Source: Allobaileyella intestinalis (GTDB taxonomy: Bacteria > Bacillota > Clostridia > Peptostreptococcales > Anaerovoracaceae). From it: a stretch of 64,000 nt of DNA. The notes under the pieces are model-generated. The model had not been told where the DNA came from. It saw only the letters and a program-made list of their open reading frames with translations, and did no database searches. Positions within the stretch are counted from its first letter, which is position 1. Each line of letters opens with the position of its first letter. The stretch covers positions 113,109 to 177,108 of the forward strand of contig NZ_VUNB01000006.1 of the NCBI RefSeq assembly GCF_009695865.1. The letters run 5' to 3'. Position numbers and translations under genes: made by a program. Below are positions 18,554 through 26,521 of the stretch, one piece after another.

Positions 18554-19897
18554 TCAATTTTCTTCATCTGTTTCAGAGATGACAGATGAATGGGCAAGGG
18601 AAAGGATTCTGTCTGCAACTCCTTGCCACGTTACCCTTCCGGTATTCGGAACAGGACGGTATCCCAGAGAATAGTTTTTTTCCACATTCATAACAGCCTT
18701 GCGGATACCCTGAGCCAGTGCACTGGTGTAATGGCAAAGCTGACTGCTCACAGGAACTCCTGGAGAGACCATGTCAGGGAGTTTTACGAAAATCACCTGA
18801 TGATCTGGTACTGAATGGTCCAGCCAGTCTCGGAGGCCGGGGAGGTCTGAAGAGACGGGAACCAGACCGCAGGCCATTGCCTCTGTGAGAACAAGAGGAA
18901 TGCCTTCATAGTAAGATGGCAGGACGAAAATGTGGGAATTTCTGAAGGCCTCTGCCAGTTCCTGATGGCTCAGCACTCCCAGATAATTTATCTGGTAAGG
19001 TTCTGTCTGCAGGATTCCGGGCTTCAGGGAAGGACAGCTGTTTCTCCCAAGACGCTCTGCAATAAGCGGATCTTTGCAGCCACCTGCCAGGCTGAGGGAA
19101 AGGGATGGCAGGTCCTGGTCTTCAGACAGGTCATTCAGGCACTGTAATAGAGGAAGGAGACCTTTCTCTCTGCTTAGCTTTCCGGCATAGATTATTCTCA
19201 CTGGATCAGGAACCGGGGATTTTGTCATATGACAGTCCTCACCAGATGGTTGGCAGTTGAAAATCTCCGGGTTGTACCCGCTTCCCACGACGGTGATTTT
19301 TTCCTCAGAGGCTCCGTAATAGTCCAGCAGAACCTGGCGCTGGGCTGACTGTAGAACGAGAATCCGGTTGAGATCACAAATTGCTGATTTTATCCATTCA
19401 CGGCGGAAGCTGCAGTTCCTGATCTGGCGGAGATCAGATCCGTGGCTGAGACCCCAGACCTGCCTGTCCGGAAAGGCGCGGCGGACCATTGCTGTGAGAA
19501 GATAAAGATGGTGACACAGGATGATGTCAGGATCCAGCCGGGAAACTGCTTCTTGAATAACTGGAATGAAGTGGCTTTCCAATTCTGAGGTCATTTTCTC
19601 ATCCAGTTCTGAGTACCTGGTTGAGGGATAGGGCATGATGTCAGACATTCCAAGTACAGGAAAAGAAATATCTTCTCCAGATGGAACTTTTCCGGGCTCC
19701 GTGTAATACACTGGATAGTATTCTGTGCCTTCGGGAAAATTAACCCGGTCGCTGTGATACACTCCTGCAACTACTGCCTGGGAACAGCCGGAATTGTGGA
19801 AGGCCTTGACCAGCTCAGTCAGATAGGTGCCGCTTCCGGTAGAGTGAGGCTTCTGGGTCGTTATGCTTAAAATGGAAAAATTTTTCTTATTTCTCAT
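18554..19897 (-). CDS. Glycosyltransferase family 4 protein
   Basis: 447-residue cytoplasmic GT-B enzyme transferring a sugar from a nucleotide-sugar donor, acceptor unknown. The N-terminal Rossmann half contains STGSGTYLTELV, the Gly-rich acceptor loop. The C-terminal half has the GT4 phosphate-binding block (IIYAGKLSREKGLLPLL, ~240) and the donor-binding E-x7-E motif (SYYEGIPLVLTEAMACGLVPV, ~330). There are no membrane helices. It is isolated from other glycan genes here, which leaves its pathway unclear. No recognisable biosynthetic operon surrounds it. Confidence 0.85.
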   Translation of the reverse strand: MRNKKNFSILSITTQKPHSTGSGTYLTELVKAFHNSGCSQAVVAGVYHSDRVNFPEGTEYYPVYYTEPGKVPSGEDISFPVLGMSDIMPYPSTRYSELDEKMTSELESHFIPVIQEAVSRLDPDIILCHHLYLLTAMVRRAFPDRQVWGLSHGSDLRQIRNCSFRREWIKSAICDLNRILVLQSAQRQVLLDYYGASEEKITVVGSGYNPEIFNCQPSGEDCHMTKSPVPDPVRIIYAGKLSREKGLLPLLQCLNDLSEDQDLPSLSLSLAGGCKDPLIAERLGRNSCPSLKPGILQTEPYQINYLGVLSHQELAEAFRNSHIFVLPSYYEGIPLVLTEAMACGLVPVSSDLPGLRDWLDHSVPDHQVIFVKLPDMVSPGVPVSSQLCHYTSALAQGIRKAVMNVEKNYSLGYRPVPNTGRVTWQGVADRILSLAHSSVISETDEEN

Positions 19898-19998
19898 ATA
19901 GCCCTTTTATACATTTGAATCAAAACTATAAAATTTCATAAAAAAAGATGATGAGGGAAGGGAATATTTATCCCGTAAATCAAGATTGATGCATGGCC

Positions 19999-20095
19999 TT
20001 GAACATCGTGCATGATGTTCAATATTCCGGAATACGAAAACGTGTTTCGGATTCCGGAAAAAATCTTTGACTTATTCCTCGTTCAAGTCTATATT
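19999..20095 (+). promoter_or_regulatory. Promoter and stacked operator dyads of the IclR-kor operon
   Basis: Promoter TTGACT (20067-20072), a 17-base spacer, TATATT (20090-20095). Upstream, with almost no gap, stand four dyads: TTGAACATC/GATGTTCAA (19999-20007 and 20014-20022, perfect), TATTCCGGAATA (20023-20034, perfect), CGAAA/TTTCG (20035-20049) and TTCCGGAA (20052-20059). The first contains ATCGTGCATGAT, nearly identical to palindromes at 9140 and 56967. Confidence 0.75.
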
Positions 20096-20167
20096 ATACA
20101 TGAGAGAAAAAATGAAGGAAAGGCGCGGGAGGACCATACTGAACGTGACGGGAAAGAGGATCTGAGA

Positions 20168-20920
20168 ATGGCTGAAAAGAACAATTCCCTTGAGAAAGCA
20201 TTGACTGTTCTGGACCTTTTTCAGTTGCAGAGACGTATAACCCTGACCTCAGCTGCACAGGAAACAGGTTATTCCACGGCGGCTGTCAGCCGTATATTCA
20301 ATTCTCTCGAGAGCACCGGCTATGTCTACAGAGACAAGCTGGACGGGGGGTATTACCTGGCCGATAAAGTCTATCTGCTGGGAAGAAGTACAAACCTGAA
20401 ACAGCAGCTGGTCAATGTTATTGATGAACCAATTGCCAGGCTTTGTATGCGGACAGGGCTCAGTGTTACAGTTTCCATCCGTGACCGGGTAAACAGCGTT
20501 ACGGCAATGAGGAAGGATCCGAAAAGAGGACTTTTTCTTACCTCTAATGTGGCGGATTCCATCAGCCTGAACTGTTCTGCGTCAGGGAAGGTGCTTACAG
20601 CTTTTTCCACAGATCCGGACAAGCTGATCGAGTCCATCAATTACGTGGCTCTCACAAGAAAGACAATAACTGATAAAGAAGAATTCAGAAAGCACATATC
20701 ACTGGTGAAATCAGAAGGTATAGCCTTTGATATGGAAGAGATAACAGAAGGTCTGGTGTGCACCTCGGTTCCGGTTCTCAGCATGGACGGGACGGCCATA
20801 TGCAGCATAAGCGTCAGCGGATACAAGGAGAGGATGCTCCGGGAGCTGTATGCTACGATTTCCAAGGTAAAGGATACAGCCAGAGAGTGCAGCCGGATAT
20901 TAGCAGGAGAAAAACAATGA
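20168..20920 (+). CDS. IclR family transcriptional regulator
   Basis: 250 residues. N-terminal winged helix (NSLEKALTVLDLF; TLTSAAQETGYSTAAVSRIFNSL) and C-terminal IclR effector domain (VTVSIRDRVNSVTAMR; NCSASGKVLTAF; EGLVCTSVPVLSMDG). ATG 20168 is chosen because the frame upstream runs through the promoter region, and a GAGGA stands 8-9 bases in front. It is the first gene of the oxidoreductase operon and overlaps the next gene by four bases (ATGA), so it is co-transcribed with its likely targets and probably autoregulated through the dyads at 19999-20059. The effector is presumably a 2-oxoacid or related acid (inference). Confidence 0.9.
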   Translation: MAEKNNSLEKALTVLDLFQLQRRITLTSAAQETGYSTAAVSRIFNSLESTGYVYRDKLDGGYYLADKVYLLGRSTNLKQQLVNVIDEPIARLCMRTGLSVTVSIRDRVNSVTAMRKDPKRGLFLTSNVADSISLNCSASGKVLTAFSTDPDKLIESINYVALTRKTITDKEEFRKHISLVKSEGIAFDMEEITEGLVCTSVPVLSMDGTAICSISVSGYKERMLRELYATISKVKDTARECSRILAGEKQ

Positions 20921-21627
20921 GCGATATTTTTTATGAACCTGATAAGAAGTTCAGTGACATATTGAACGAGAAAAAGAATTTCCTGTTCATCGGAGAGGCC
21001 GGCAGCGGAAAGACGGAAATCGTCCTGAACGTTGCTGCGTGGCTGGCAGAACATGGGGACGGATCCAAGGTAGATGTATTCGACATGGATCAGACAAAGC
21101 CTCTGTTCCGCTCCAGAGACATGGAAGAGCAGTTTGCAGAAAAGGGTGTGGAGATTCACTACCAGGTACAGTATCTTGATGCACCTACCAGAGTGGGAGG
21201 CATCGAGGTTTCGCTGATGAGCGACAACTACACCATTATGGATATTGGAGGAGGAGAGCAGGCAGCAAGGGCCGCAGGAACTGTGGCTCATATCCTTAAG
21301 AGGACTAATTCAGTGCCTGTATATATAATCAATCCTTACAGACCGTGGACCAAGAACATCGAATCTCTGGATCTTACCATGGGAACCATACTGAGGGCTG
21401 TAAGGCTTGACCGCATCTATCTTCTCGGTAACCCTAACGTGGGTTACACAACTGAAGCCAGTGAATTCATGGAAGGTCTTGACAGAATTGACGATCTCCT
21501 GAAGGACTTCACCAAGGTGAGCAGTGCCTGCGTGCGCAGAGAACTGTACGACCAGGTGAAGGACAAGACGGACAAGGATGTATTCCCGTTAGATCTGTAC
21601 ATGACTTATTCATGGGTTGACCGTTAA
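20917..21627 (+). CDS. P-loop ATPase of unknown function, in the 2-oxoacid oxidoreductase operon
   Basis: 236 residues. Walker A GEAGSGKTE at ~28-36; an Asp-rich switch (VFDMDQTKPLFRSR, ~59-72) and a Walker B-like IMDIGGGEQ (~106-114) recall SIMIBI-class (MinD/ParA/nitrogenase-iron-protein-like) NTPases, but I see no deviant-Walker Lys and no cysteine cluster. The only cysteine is near the C-terminus (SSACVRRE). The start overlaps the IclR stop (ATGA) with AGGAG before it. The position between regulator and ferredoxin subunit suggests a role in assembly, activation or regulation of the oxidoreductase. No named family was recognised. Confidence 0.75.
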   Translation: MSDIFYEPDKKFSDILNEKKNFLFIGEAGSGKTEIVLNVAAWLAEHGDGSKVDVFDMDQTKPLFRSRDMEEQFAEKGVEIHYQVQYLDAPTRVGGIEVSLMSDNYTIMDIGGGEQAARAAGTVAHILKRTNSVPVYIINPYRPWTKNIESLDLTMGTILRAVRLDRIYLLGNPNVGYTTEASEFMEGLDRIDDLLKDFTKVSSACVRRELYDQVKDKTDKDVFPLDLYMTYSWVDR

Positions 21628-21657
21628 TACACTTTATTCTTTAAGGAGGTAATGTTG

Positions 21658-21870
21658 ATGGCTAAAGGTAAAGTCGAAATCGCCATTGAGTCCTGCAAAT
21701 CGTGTCAGTACTGCGTTGTCAGCTGCCCGAAAAGCGTACTTGAGGTTGGCGAGAATGTAAACTCTAAGGGCTATCCTTACGTAGTTGCAGCAAGACCTGA
21801 TGACTGCATCGGTTGCGCAATGTGTGCTCAGATATGTCCTGATTCGGCAATCGAAGTTTGGAGAGATTAA
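21658..21870 (+). CDS. 2-oxoacid:ferredoxin oxidoreductase, delta (ferredoxin) subunit
   Basis: 70-residue 2[4Fe-4S] ferredoxin-like subunit: CKSCQYCVVSCPKS and CIGCAMCAQICPDS each supply a CxxCxxCxxxC set. It passes electrons from the TPP-bearing core to free ferredoxin. The ATG at 21658 lies eight bases after AGGAGG; an ATG six bases earlier is too close to the ribosome site. The separate delta subunit marks the four-subunit (VOR/KOR-like) type, as opposed to the fused single-chain pyruvate:ferredoxin oxidoreductase. Confidence 0.92.
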   Translation: MAKGKVEIAIESCKSCQYCVVSCPKSVLEVGENVNSKGYPYVVAARPDDCIGCAMCAQICPDSAIEVWRD

Positions 21871-21891
21871 CTTTAGGAGAGGAGAACACTA

Positions 21892-22971
21892 ATGAGTGAT
21901 CGTGTATTTATGAAGGGCTGCGAGGCTATTGCTGAGGCAGCTACTAGAGCGGGATGTCGTTTCTTCGCCGGTTACCCAATCACACCGCAGAACGAGATTC
22001 CTGAGTATTTTGCAAGAAGAATGCCTGAAGTAGGCGGAACATTCGTACAGGGTGAGTCCGAGGTTGCTTCCGTAAACATGCTTTACGGTGCTGCATCTAC
22101 AGGAATCAGAGCAATGAGCTCATCTTCATCAACAGGTATTTCCCTTTATTCTGAGGGAGTTTCCTACAGTGCATCAGCACGTCTTCCAATCGTGTATGTA
22201 AACGTTGTAAGAGGAGGCCCTGGAATCGGAGCTATCCAGCCTGCACAGCAGGACTACTTCCAGGCTACAAAGGCTTCCGGCAACGGTGGTTTTGAGATGA
22301 TCGTCCTGGCTCCAGATTCAGTTCAGGAGTGCGTGGACATGGTATATGAGGCCTTCGACCTGGCTGAAAGAGACGAGAACCCTGTTCTGGTCCTGACAGA
22401 CGGTGTAGTAGGTACAATGATGGAGCCTGTAGTTCTGCCTCCTATGAAGACAGACGAAGAGCTGGCTGAGCACAGAGCTAAGTTCGCTCACAGAGCTATC
22501 GTTGGTCACCCTCTTGGACAGCAGGCTTACTGCAGACCAGGATCTGTAGGAACAGGTCAGGAAGCTGTAAACATCGAGGCCGCAAAGCTGTACAAGACAT
22601 GGGACAAGGATGTTAGAGTTGAAGAGTTCATGACAGATGATGCAGAGATCATCGTTGCCAGCTATGGTATCTCCGCTCGTATCTCCAGAGTCGTTGTAAG
22701 AGAGCTGCGTAAGGAAGGTTACAAGATCGGAATGATCAGACCTATCACAGTTCACCCATTCCCTTACAGCACATTCGAGAACCTGGACTTCAACAGAGTA
22801 AAGGGCATTCTGGACGTAGAGATGTCCATCCCTGCACAGATGAAGTTCGATGTTGAGCATGCTGTTCACGGAAGAGCTCCAATCAAAGAGTGCCTGAGAT
22901 CCGGCGGTCAGCTTCTGACAAATGATCAGGTTATGGCAGCTGCTCGTGAACTGATTAAGGAGGTACTGTAA
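21892..22971 (+). CDS. 2-oxoacid:ferredoxin oxidoreductase, alpha subunit (VorB/KorA-like)
   Basis: 359 residues. Carries the pyrimidine-side domain of the thiamine-diphosphate enzyme: GYPITPQNEI (~27-36) is the family signature loop at the active site, and domain II/III follow with TVHPFP in the C-terminal core. Catalyses oxidative decarboxylation of 2-oxoacids to acyl-CoA with ferredoxin. The sequence best fits the branched-chain or 2-oxoglutarate group (VorB/KorA), and the exact substrate is not readable. Codons are strongly biased (Arg almost always AGA), suggesting high expression. Its stop and the next start share one base (TAATG). Confidence 0.93.
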   Translation: MSDRVFMKGCEAIAEAATRAGCRFFAGYPITPQNEIPEYFARRMPEVGGTFVQGESEVASVNMLYGAASTGIRAMSSSSSTGISLYSEGVSYSASARLPIVYVNVVRGGPGIGAIQPAQQDYFQATKASGNGGFEMIVLAPDSVQECVDMVYEAFDLAERDENPVLVLTDGVVGTMMEPVVLPPMKTDEELAEHRAKFAHRAIVGHPLGQQAYCRPGSVGTGQEAVNIEAAKLYKTWDKDVRVEEFMTDDAEIIVASYGISARISRVVVRELRKEGYKIGMIRPITVHPFPYSTFENLDFNRVKGILDVEMSIPAQMKFDVEHAVHGRAPIKECLRSGGQLLTNDQVMAAARELIKEVL

Positions 22972-23708
22972 TGAAGAAAGTATATGAGAGAACCAAGGGC
23001 ATCATTCCTGGTGCCGTATCCGGCTTCTGCCCTGGCTGCATGCACAGTACAATACACAAGCTGATCGGTGAGGTTGCAGAGGATCTGGGTAAACTGGACA
23101 AGCTGGTTCGTGTTGAAGGTGTAGGATGCTGCGGACTGGGACAGTTCTATGTAACTCACGACGAGACTATCGCTGCTCACGGAAGAGCTTGCGCAGTTGC
23201 TACAGGAATCAAGAGATCATCCCCTGACTCACTGGTATACACATATCAGGGAGATGGAGACCTGGCTTCCATCGGACTGGCTGAGACAATGTCTGCAGCT
23301 AACAGAGGTGAGAACATCACTGTTATCTTCGTAAACAACGGTATTTACGGAATGACAGGTGGACAGATGGCTCCTACAACTCTGATTGGAATGAAGGCTA
23401 CAACTGCTCCTAACGGACGTGACCCAAAGGAGCACGGATATCCTATGCACATGTGTGAGATCCTGAACCAGCTGAAGGCTCCTGTATATCTGACAAGAGT
23501 TTCCTGCGATACTCCACAGCACGTTATTCAGACAAGAAAGGCCATCAAGAAGGGCTTCCAGAACCAGCTGGACGGAAAGGGCTTCTCCATGATCGAGATT
23601 ATGACTTCATGTCCTACAAACTGGGGAATGAGCACACTGGATGCTGTTAAGTTCCTGCAGAATGACATGATGGCTGAGTTCCCTCTGGGTACGATCAGAG
23701 ATAATTAG
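22971..23708 (+). CDS. 2-oxoacid:ferredoxin oxidoreductase, beta subunit (TPP-binding)
   Basis: 245 residues. Holds the diphosphate side of thiamine diphosphate: FCPGCMHSTIHKLIGEV near the N-terminus, and the TPP motif GDGDLASIGLAET...NRGENITVIFVNNGIYGMTGGQ (shown in parts; ~90-135), with Mg ligands in GDGD and NNGIYG. Cys residues near 18, 21 and 46 are likely ligands for a proximal [4Fe-4S] cluster. Translation is coupled to the alpha subunit by a one-base overlap. Confidence 0.93.
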   Translation: MKKVYERTKGIIPGAVSGFCPGCMHSTIHKLIGEVAEDLGKLDKLVRVEGVGCCGLGQFYVTHDETIAAHGRACAVATGIKRSSPDSLVYTYQGDGDLASIGLAETMSAANRGENITVIFVNNGIYGMTGGQMAPTTLIGMKATTAPNGRDPKEHGYPMHMCEILNQLKAPVYLTRVSCDTPQHVIQTRKAIKKGFQNQLDGKGFSMIEIMTSCPTNWGMSTLDAVKFLQNDMMAEFPLGTIRDN

Positions 23709-23718
23709 GAGGTAAAGC

Positions 23719-24267
23719 ATGGAAAGAAATCTGATGGTAGCTGGCTTCGGCGGCCAGGGTGTAATGACCATGGGAAAACTGCTGTCTCAGGCAACTTGTG
23801 ATGCTACAGACCTGAACGTAACATTCTTCCCATCATATGGTGCTGCTATGAGAGGCGGCACAGCAAACTGCTACGTAGTTATTTCTGATGAGCAGATCGG
23901 AGCTCCTGTAAGCAATTCCGTAGATGATCTGGTTGTAATGAACGGACCATCACTGCATAAGTTCCTTCCTAACCTGAAACCAGGCGGAACACTGTTCATC
24001 AACAGCTCAATCGTTAAGGATCCTATTGACAGAGACGACATTACAGTTGTTTCCGTTCCTGTTACAGAGATGGCTCTGGAGATGGGTAACGCAAGGATCC
24101 TCAACATCATCATGCTGGGTGCATACGTTGGATATACAAAGGCTGTTGAGCCTGAAGTTATCACTAAGGGCATCCACCACAAGTTCGAGAACAAGCCAAA
24201 GGTAATTCCAATTAACGACAAGGCTTTCGAGACAGGTCTTGAGATTGGAAGAAACTGGGGCAAGTAG
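23719..24267 (+). CDS. 2-oxoacid:ferredoxin oxidoreductase, gamma subunit
   Basis: 182 residues of the catalytic gamma domain. VAGFGGQGVMTMGKLL near the start is the conserved glycine-rich CoA/TPP-side motif, and YGAAMRGGTANCYV (~43-56) is the typical second block. It completes the delta-alpha-beta-gamma set and is the last gene of the operon; a terminator follows at 24329-24359. Its ribosome site AGGAGGTAAAGC lies directly behind the beta stop. Confidence 0.93.
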   Translation: MERNLMVAGFGGQGVMTMGKLLSQATCDATDLNVTFFPSYGAAMRGGTANCYVVISDEQIGAPVSNSVDDLVVMNGPSLHKFLPNLKPGGTLFINSSIVKDPIDRDDITVVSVPVTEMALEMGNARILNIIMLGAYVGYTKAVEPEVITKGIHHKFENKPKVIPINDKAFETGLEIGRNWGK

Positions 24268-24328
24268 TTCCGGGACTATGGCGCAGAACCGGTATCTTCC
24301 TGGTCCTGATGCCGCAAAAGATGACTTC

Positions 24329-24359
24329 AGCAGCGTCCTCTCAGGAGGGCGCTGCTTTT
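24329..24359 (+). terminator. Terminator of the IclR-kor operon
   Basis: AGCAGCGTCCTC (24329-24340) pairs with GAGGGCGCTGCT (24345-24356) around the loop TCAG, then TTTT. Confidence 0.85.
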
Positions 24360-24372
24360 GCATATCGAGCAA

Positions 24373-24413
24373 ATTGGTTCAATCTTGAAAGAAAAGAACC
24401 AATCTCTTATAAT
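24373..24413 (+). promoter_or_regulatory. Promoter with embedded operator ahead of the acidic small protein and metG
   Basis: TTGAAA (24385-24390), 17-base spacer, TATAAT (24408-24413). A perfect inverted repeat ATTGGTTC (24373-24380) / GAACCAAT (24396-24403) straddles the -35 box and reaches into the spacer, a layout expected for a repressor. Confidence 0.7.
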
Positions 24414-24480
24414 AAAACATAACTGGATACAGCATGTCCTCCGGGACATCCCATATCAATTGACCTTAAGGAGGTTCGAT

Positions 24481-24708
24481 ATGACAAGAAGAGAAAAGAA
24501 GGCCCTGGAAGAGGCCAGAATTGAAGAGAAGAGAAGATGCAACGCCGCTAAGACCACACTGAGAGTTCTGGGAATTGGCCTTCTGGCCGGTGCTGTAATA
24601 GCAGTTGCAACAAAGAAGGTATTCGATGATATTTTCGTCGGCGAGGACTGGTCTGATGTGGACTGGGGCGAGGATGAAGACGAAGACGAAGATTACAGCA
24701 TCGACTAG
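24481..24708 (+). CDS. Small membrane protein with acidic tail, unknown
   Basis: 76 residues. AAGGAGG stands six bases before the ATG at 24481; the frame is open upstream but crosses the promoter. A highly charged basic/acidic amphipathic start (TRREKKALEEARIEEKRR) is followed by one hydrophobic helix (~27-45) and an almost purely acidic C-terminus rich in Asp, Glu and Trp. No family recognised. It is co-directional with metG and may share its promoter. The acidic tail could bind cations or a basic partner, which is inference. Confidence 0.6.
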   Translation: MTRREKKALEEARIEEKRRCNAAKTTLRVLGIGLLAGAVIAVATKKVFDDIFVGEDWSDVDWGEDEDEDEDYSID

Positions 24709-24771
24709 CTGCCCGCAAAGCCGGGATCCTGCACTGCAGGAATAAATATTTTTTTGGAAGGGATTCATCAA

Positions 24772-26370
24772 ATGACGGAAAGAAGAGCAAAAGGGACTTA
24801 TTATATTACAACACCTATCTATTATCCCAGTGATAAGCTTCACATCGGACATACATACTGTACGGTAATGGCAGATGCCATGGCCAGGTTCAAGCGCCTC
24901 CAGGGATACGATGTAAGATTCCAGACAGGCACCGATGAGCATGGACAGAAGATTCAGCAGAAGGCTGAAGCTGCTGGAATCACACCTCAGGAATATGTTG
25001 ACAGGGTTGTGGCTACTATTAAGAGACTGTGGGCCACAATGGAGATCAGCTACGATGATTTCGTAAGAACTACTGAGCCTAGACATGCCAACCGTGTTCA
25101 GAAGATGTTCATGAAGATGTACGAGGCAGGAGACATATACAAGGGAACCTATGAAGGCTGGTACTGCACTCCTTGCGAATCTTTCTGGACAGAGGCACAG
25201 CTGGTTGACGGCAAGTGCCCTGACTGCGGAAGACCGGTTAAGAAGATGTCTGAAGAGGCTTATTTCTTCCGCCTTTCCAAATATGCAGACAGAGTAATGG
25301 AGCTTTTGAAGAACGGAGTATTTCTGCAGCCGGAATCAAGGGCTAACGAGATGATTTCCTTCATCGAGCAGGGCCTTGAAGATCTGTGTATTTCCAGATC
25401 TTCTTTCGACTGGGGTATTCCGGTACCTATCGATACAGATCACGTTATCTACGTATGGCTGGACGCCCTGTCAAACTACATAACCACTCTCGGCTATCCT
25501 GACGAATGCGGTGAAGAGTACAAGAAGTACTGGCCAGCAGACGTGCACCTGGTAGGCAAGGAGATTGTCAGATTCCATTCCATCATCTGGCCGGCAATGC
25601 TCATGTCCTGCAATGCGCCTCTTCCTAAGCAGGTGCTGGGACACGGATGGCTTCTCATTGACGGTGGCAAGATGTCCAAATCCAAGGGCAATGTAGTAGA
25701 TCCGGAGATCCTCATAGACAGATACGGAATAGATGCATTGAAGTACTTCCTCCTGAGAGAGTACACCTTCGGACAGGACGGCATTTACACCAACGAAGTG
25801 ATGCTGAAGAGAATCAACTTCGATCTGGCCAATGACCTGGGCAACCTGCTCTCCAGAACAGTTTCCATGATTGAGAAATACTGCGGTGGAGTAGTTCCTG
25901 AGGCAACCTTTGAGGACGAATTCAGCAAGGAGCTGAAGGAAATCGCAACAGGAGCTGCCGACAAGGTAGACGACTACATGGATCAGTTCCAGTTCAACAT
26001 AGCCCTGGATTCCATCTGGGAGATCGTCAGAAGAGCTAACAAGTATATAGACGAAGAGACACCGTGGGTTCTGGCCAAGGATCCTGAACAGAAGGATCAC
26101 CTTGACAGCGTTATGAGAAACCTGGCAGAGTCTCTGAGAATCATCAGCATTCTCATCGTTCCGTTCATGCACACCACTTCCGAGAGAATGAGAGATCAGC
26201 TGGGAATCTCAGATGTAGATGTAGTCTGGGAAGATGCATTCCAGTTCTACATGCTTCCTGAGAACACAAAGGTTCACAAGGGAGATCAGCTTTTCCCAAG
26301 GCTGGACATTGAGAAGGAACTGGCAGCACTGGACGAGATCCACAAGAAGAAGCTGGAAGAAAACAAATAG
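24772..26370 (+). CDS. metG: Methionyl-tRNA synthetase
   Basis: Class I aminoacyl-tRNA synthetase charging tRNA-Met. 532 residues: TPIYYPSDKLHIGHTYC with the HIGH motif (~20), a CP insertion with a zinc knuckle (CTPCESFWTEAQ...CPDC, ~127-147), and KMSKSKGN (~297-304). The C-terminus stops after the anticodon-binding helical domain, so the fused tRNA-binding (EMAP-like) domain of longer homologues is missing, as in many clostridial copies. ATG 24772 is preceded by GGAAGGG; the upstream TTG at 24754 is less likely. A terminator follows. Confidence 0.97.
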   Translation: MTERRAKGTYYITTPIYYPSDKLHIGHTYCTVMADAMARFKRLQGYDVRFQTGTDEHGQKIQQKAEAAGITPQEYVDRVVATIKRLWATMEISYDDFVRTTEPRHANRVQKMFMKMYEAGDIYKGTYEGWYCTPCESFWTEAQLVDGKCPDCGRPVKKMSEEAYFFRLSKYADRVMELLKNGVFLQPESRANEMISFIEQGLEDLCISRSSFDWGIPVPIDTDHVIYVWLDALSNYITTLGYPDECGEEYKKYWPADVHLVGKEIVRFHSIIWPAMLMSCNAPLPKQVLGHGWLLIDGGKMSKSKGNVVDPEILIDRYGIDALKYFLLREYTFGQDGIYTNEVMLKRINFDLANDLGNLLSRTVSMIEKYCGGVVPEATFEDEFSKELKEIATGAADKVDDYMDQFQFNIALDSIWEIVRRANKYIDEETPWVLAKDPEQKDHLDSVMRNLAESLRIISILIVPFMHTTSERMRDQLGISDVDVVWEDAFQFYMLPENTKVHKGDQLFPRLDIEKELAALDEIHKKKLEENK

Positions 26371-26388
26371 TCATTGATTTGATCATCC

Positions 26389-26424
26389 GGGATCCATGGC
26401 CGTCATGGCCGGGGTCCCTTTTTT
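26389..26424 (+). terminator. Terminator after metG
   Basis: GGGATCC (26389-26395) pairs with GGTCCC near 26413-26418, with an inner GGCC/GGCC stem, followed by TTTTTT. Confidence 0.85.
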
Positions 26425-26521
26425 AGATATTAGGTGACAGTACGGGGCTTAACATCAGTTCCGGGCTTAGTCAAATGGAAAAAAAACAGTGGCCATTGTC
26501 GTACACTTTCGAGGATAGAAA

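Noticed and set aside
24414..24771. T-box ahead of metG
   Set aside because: No T-box sequence (TGG-ACC antiterminator) or specifier loop; only a short hairpin near 24434-24449.
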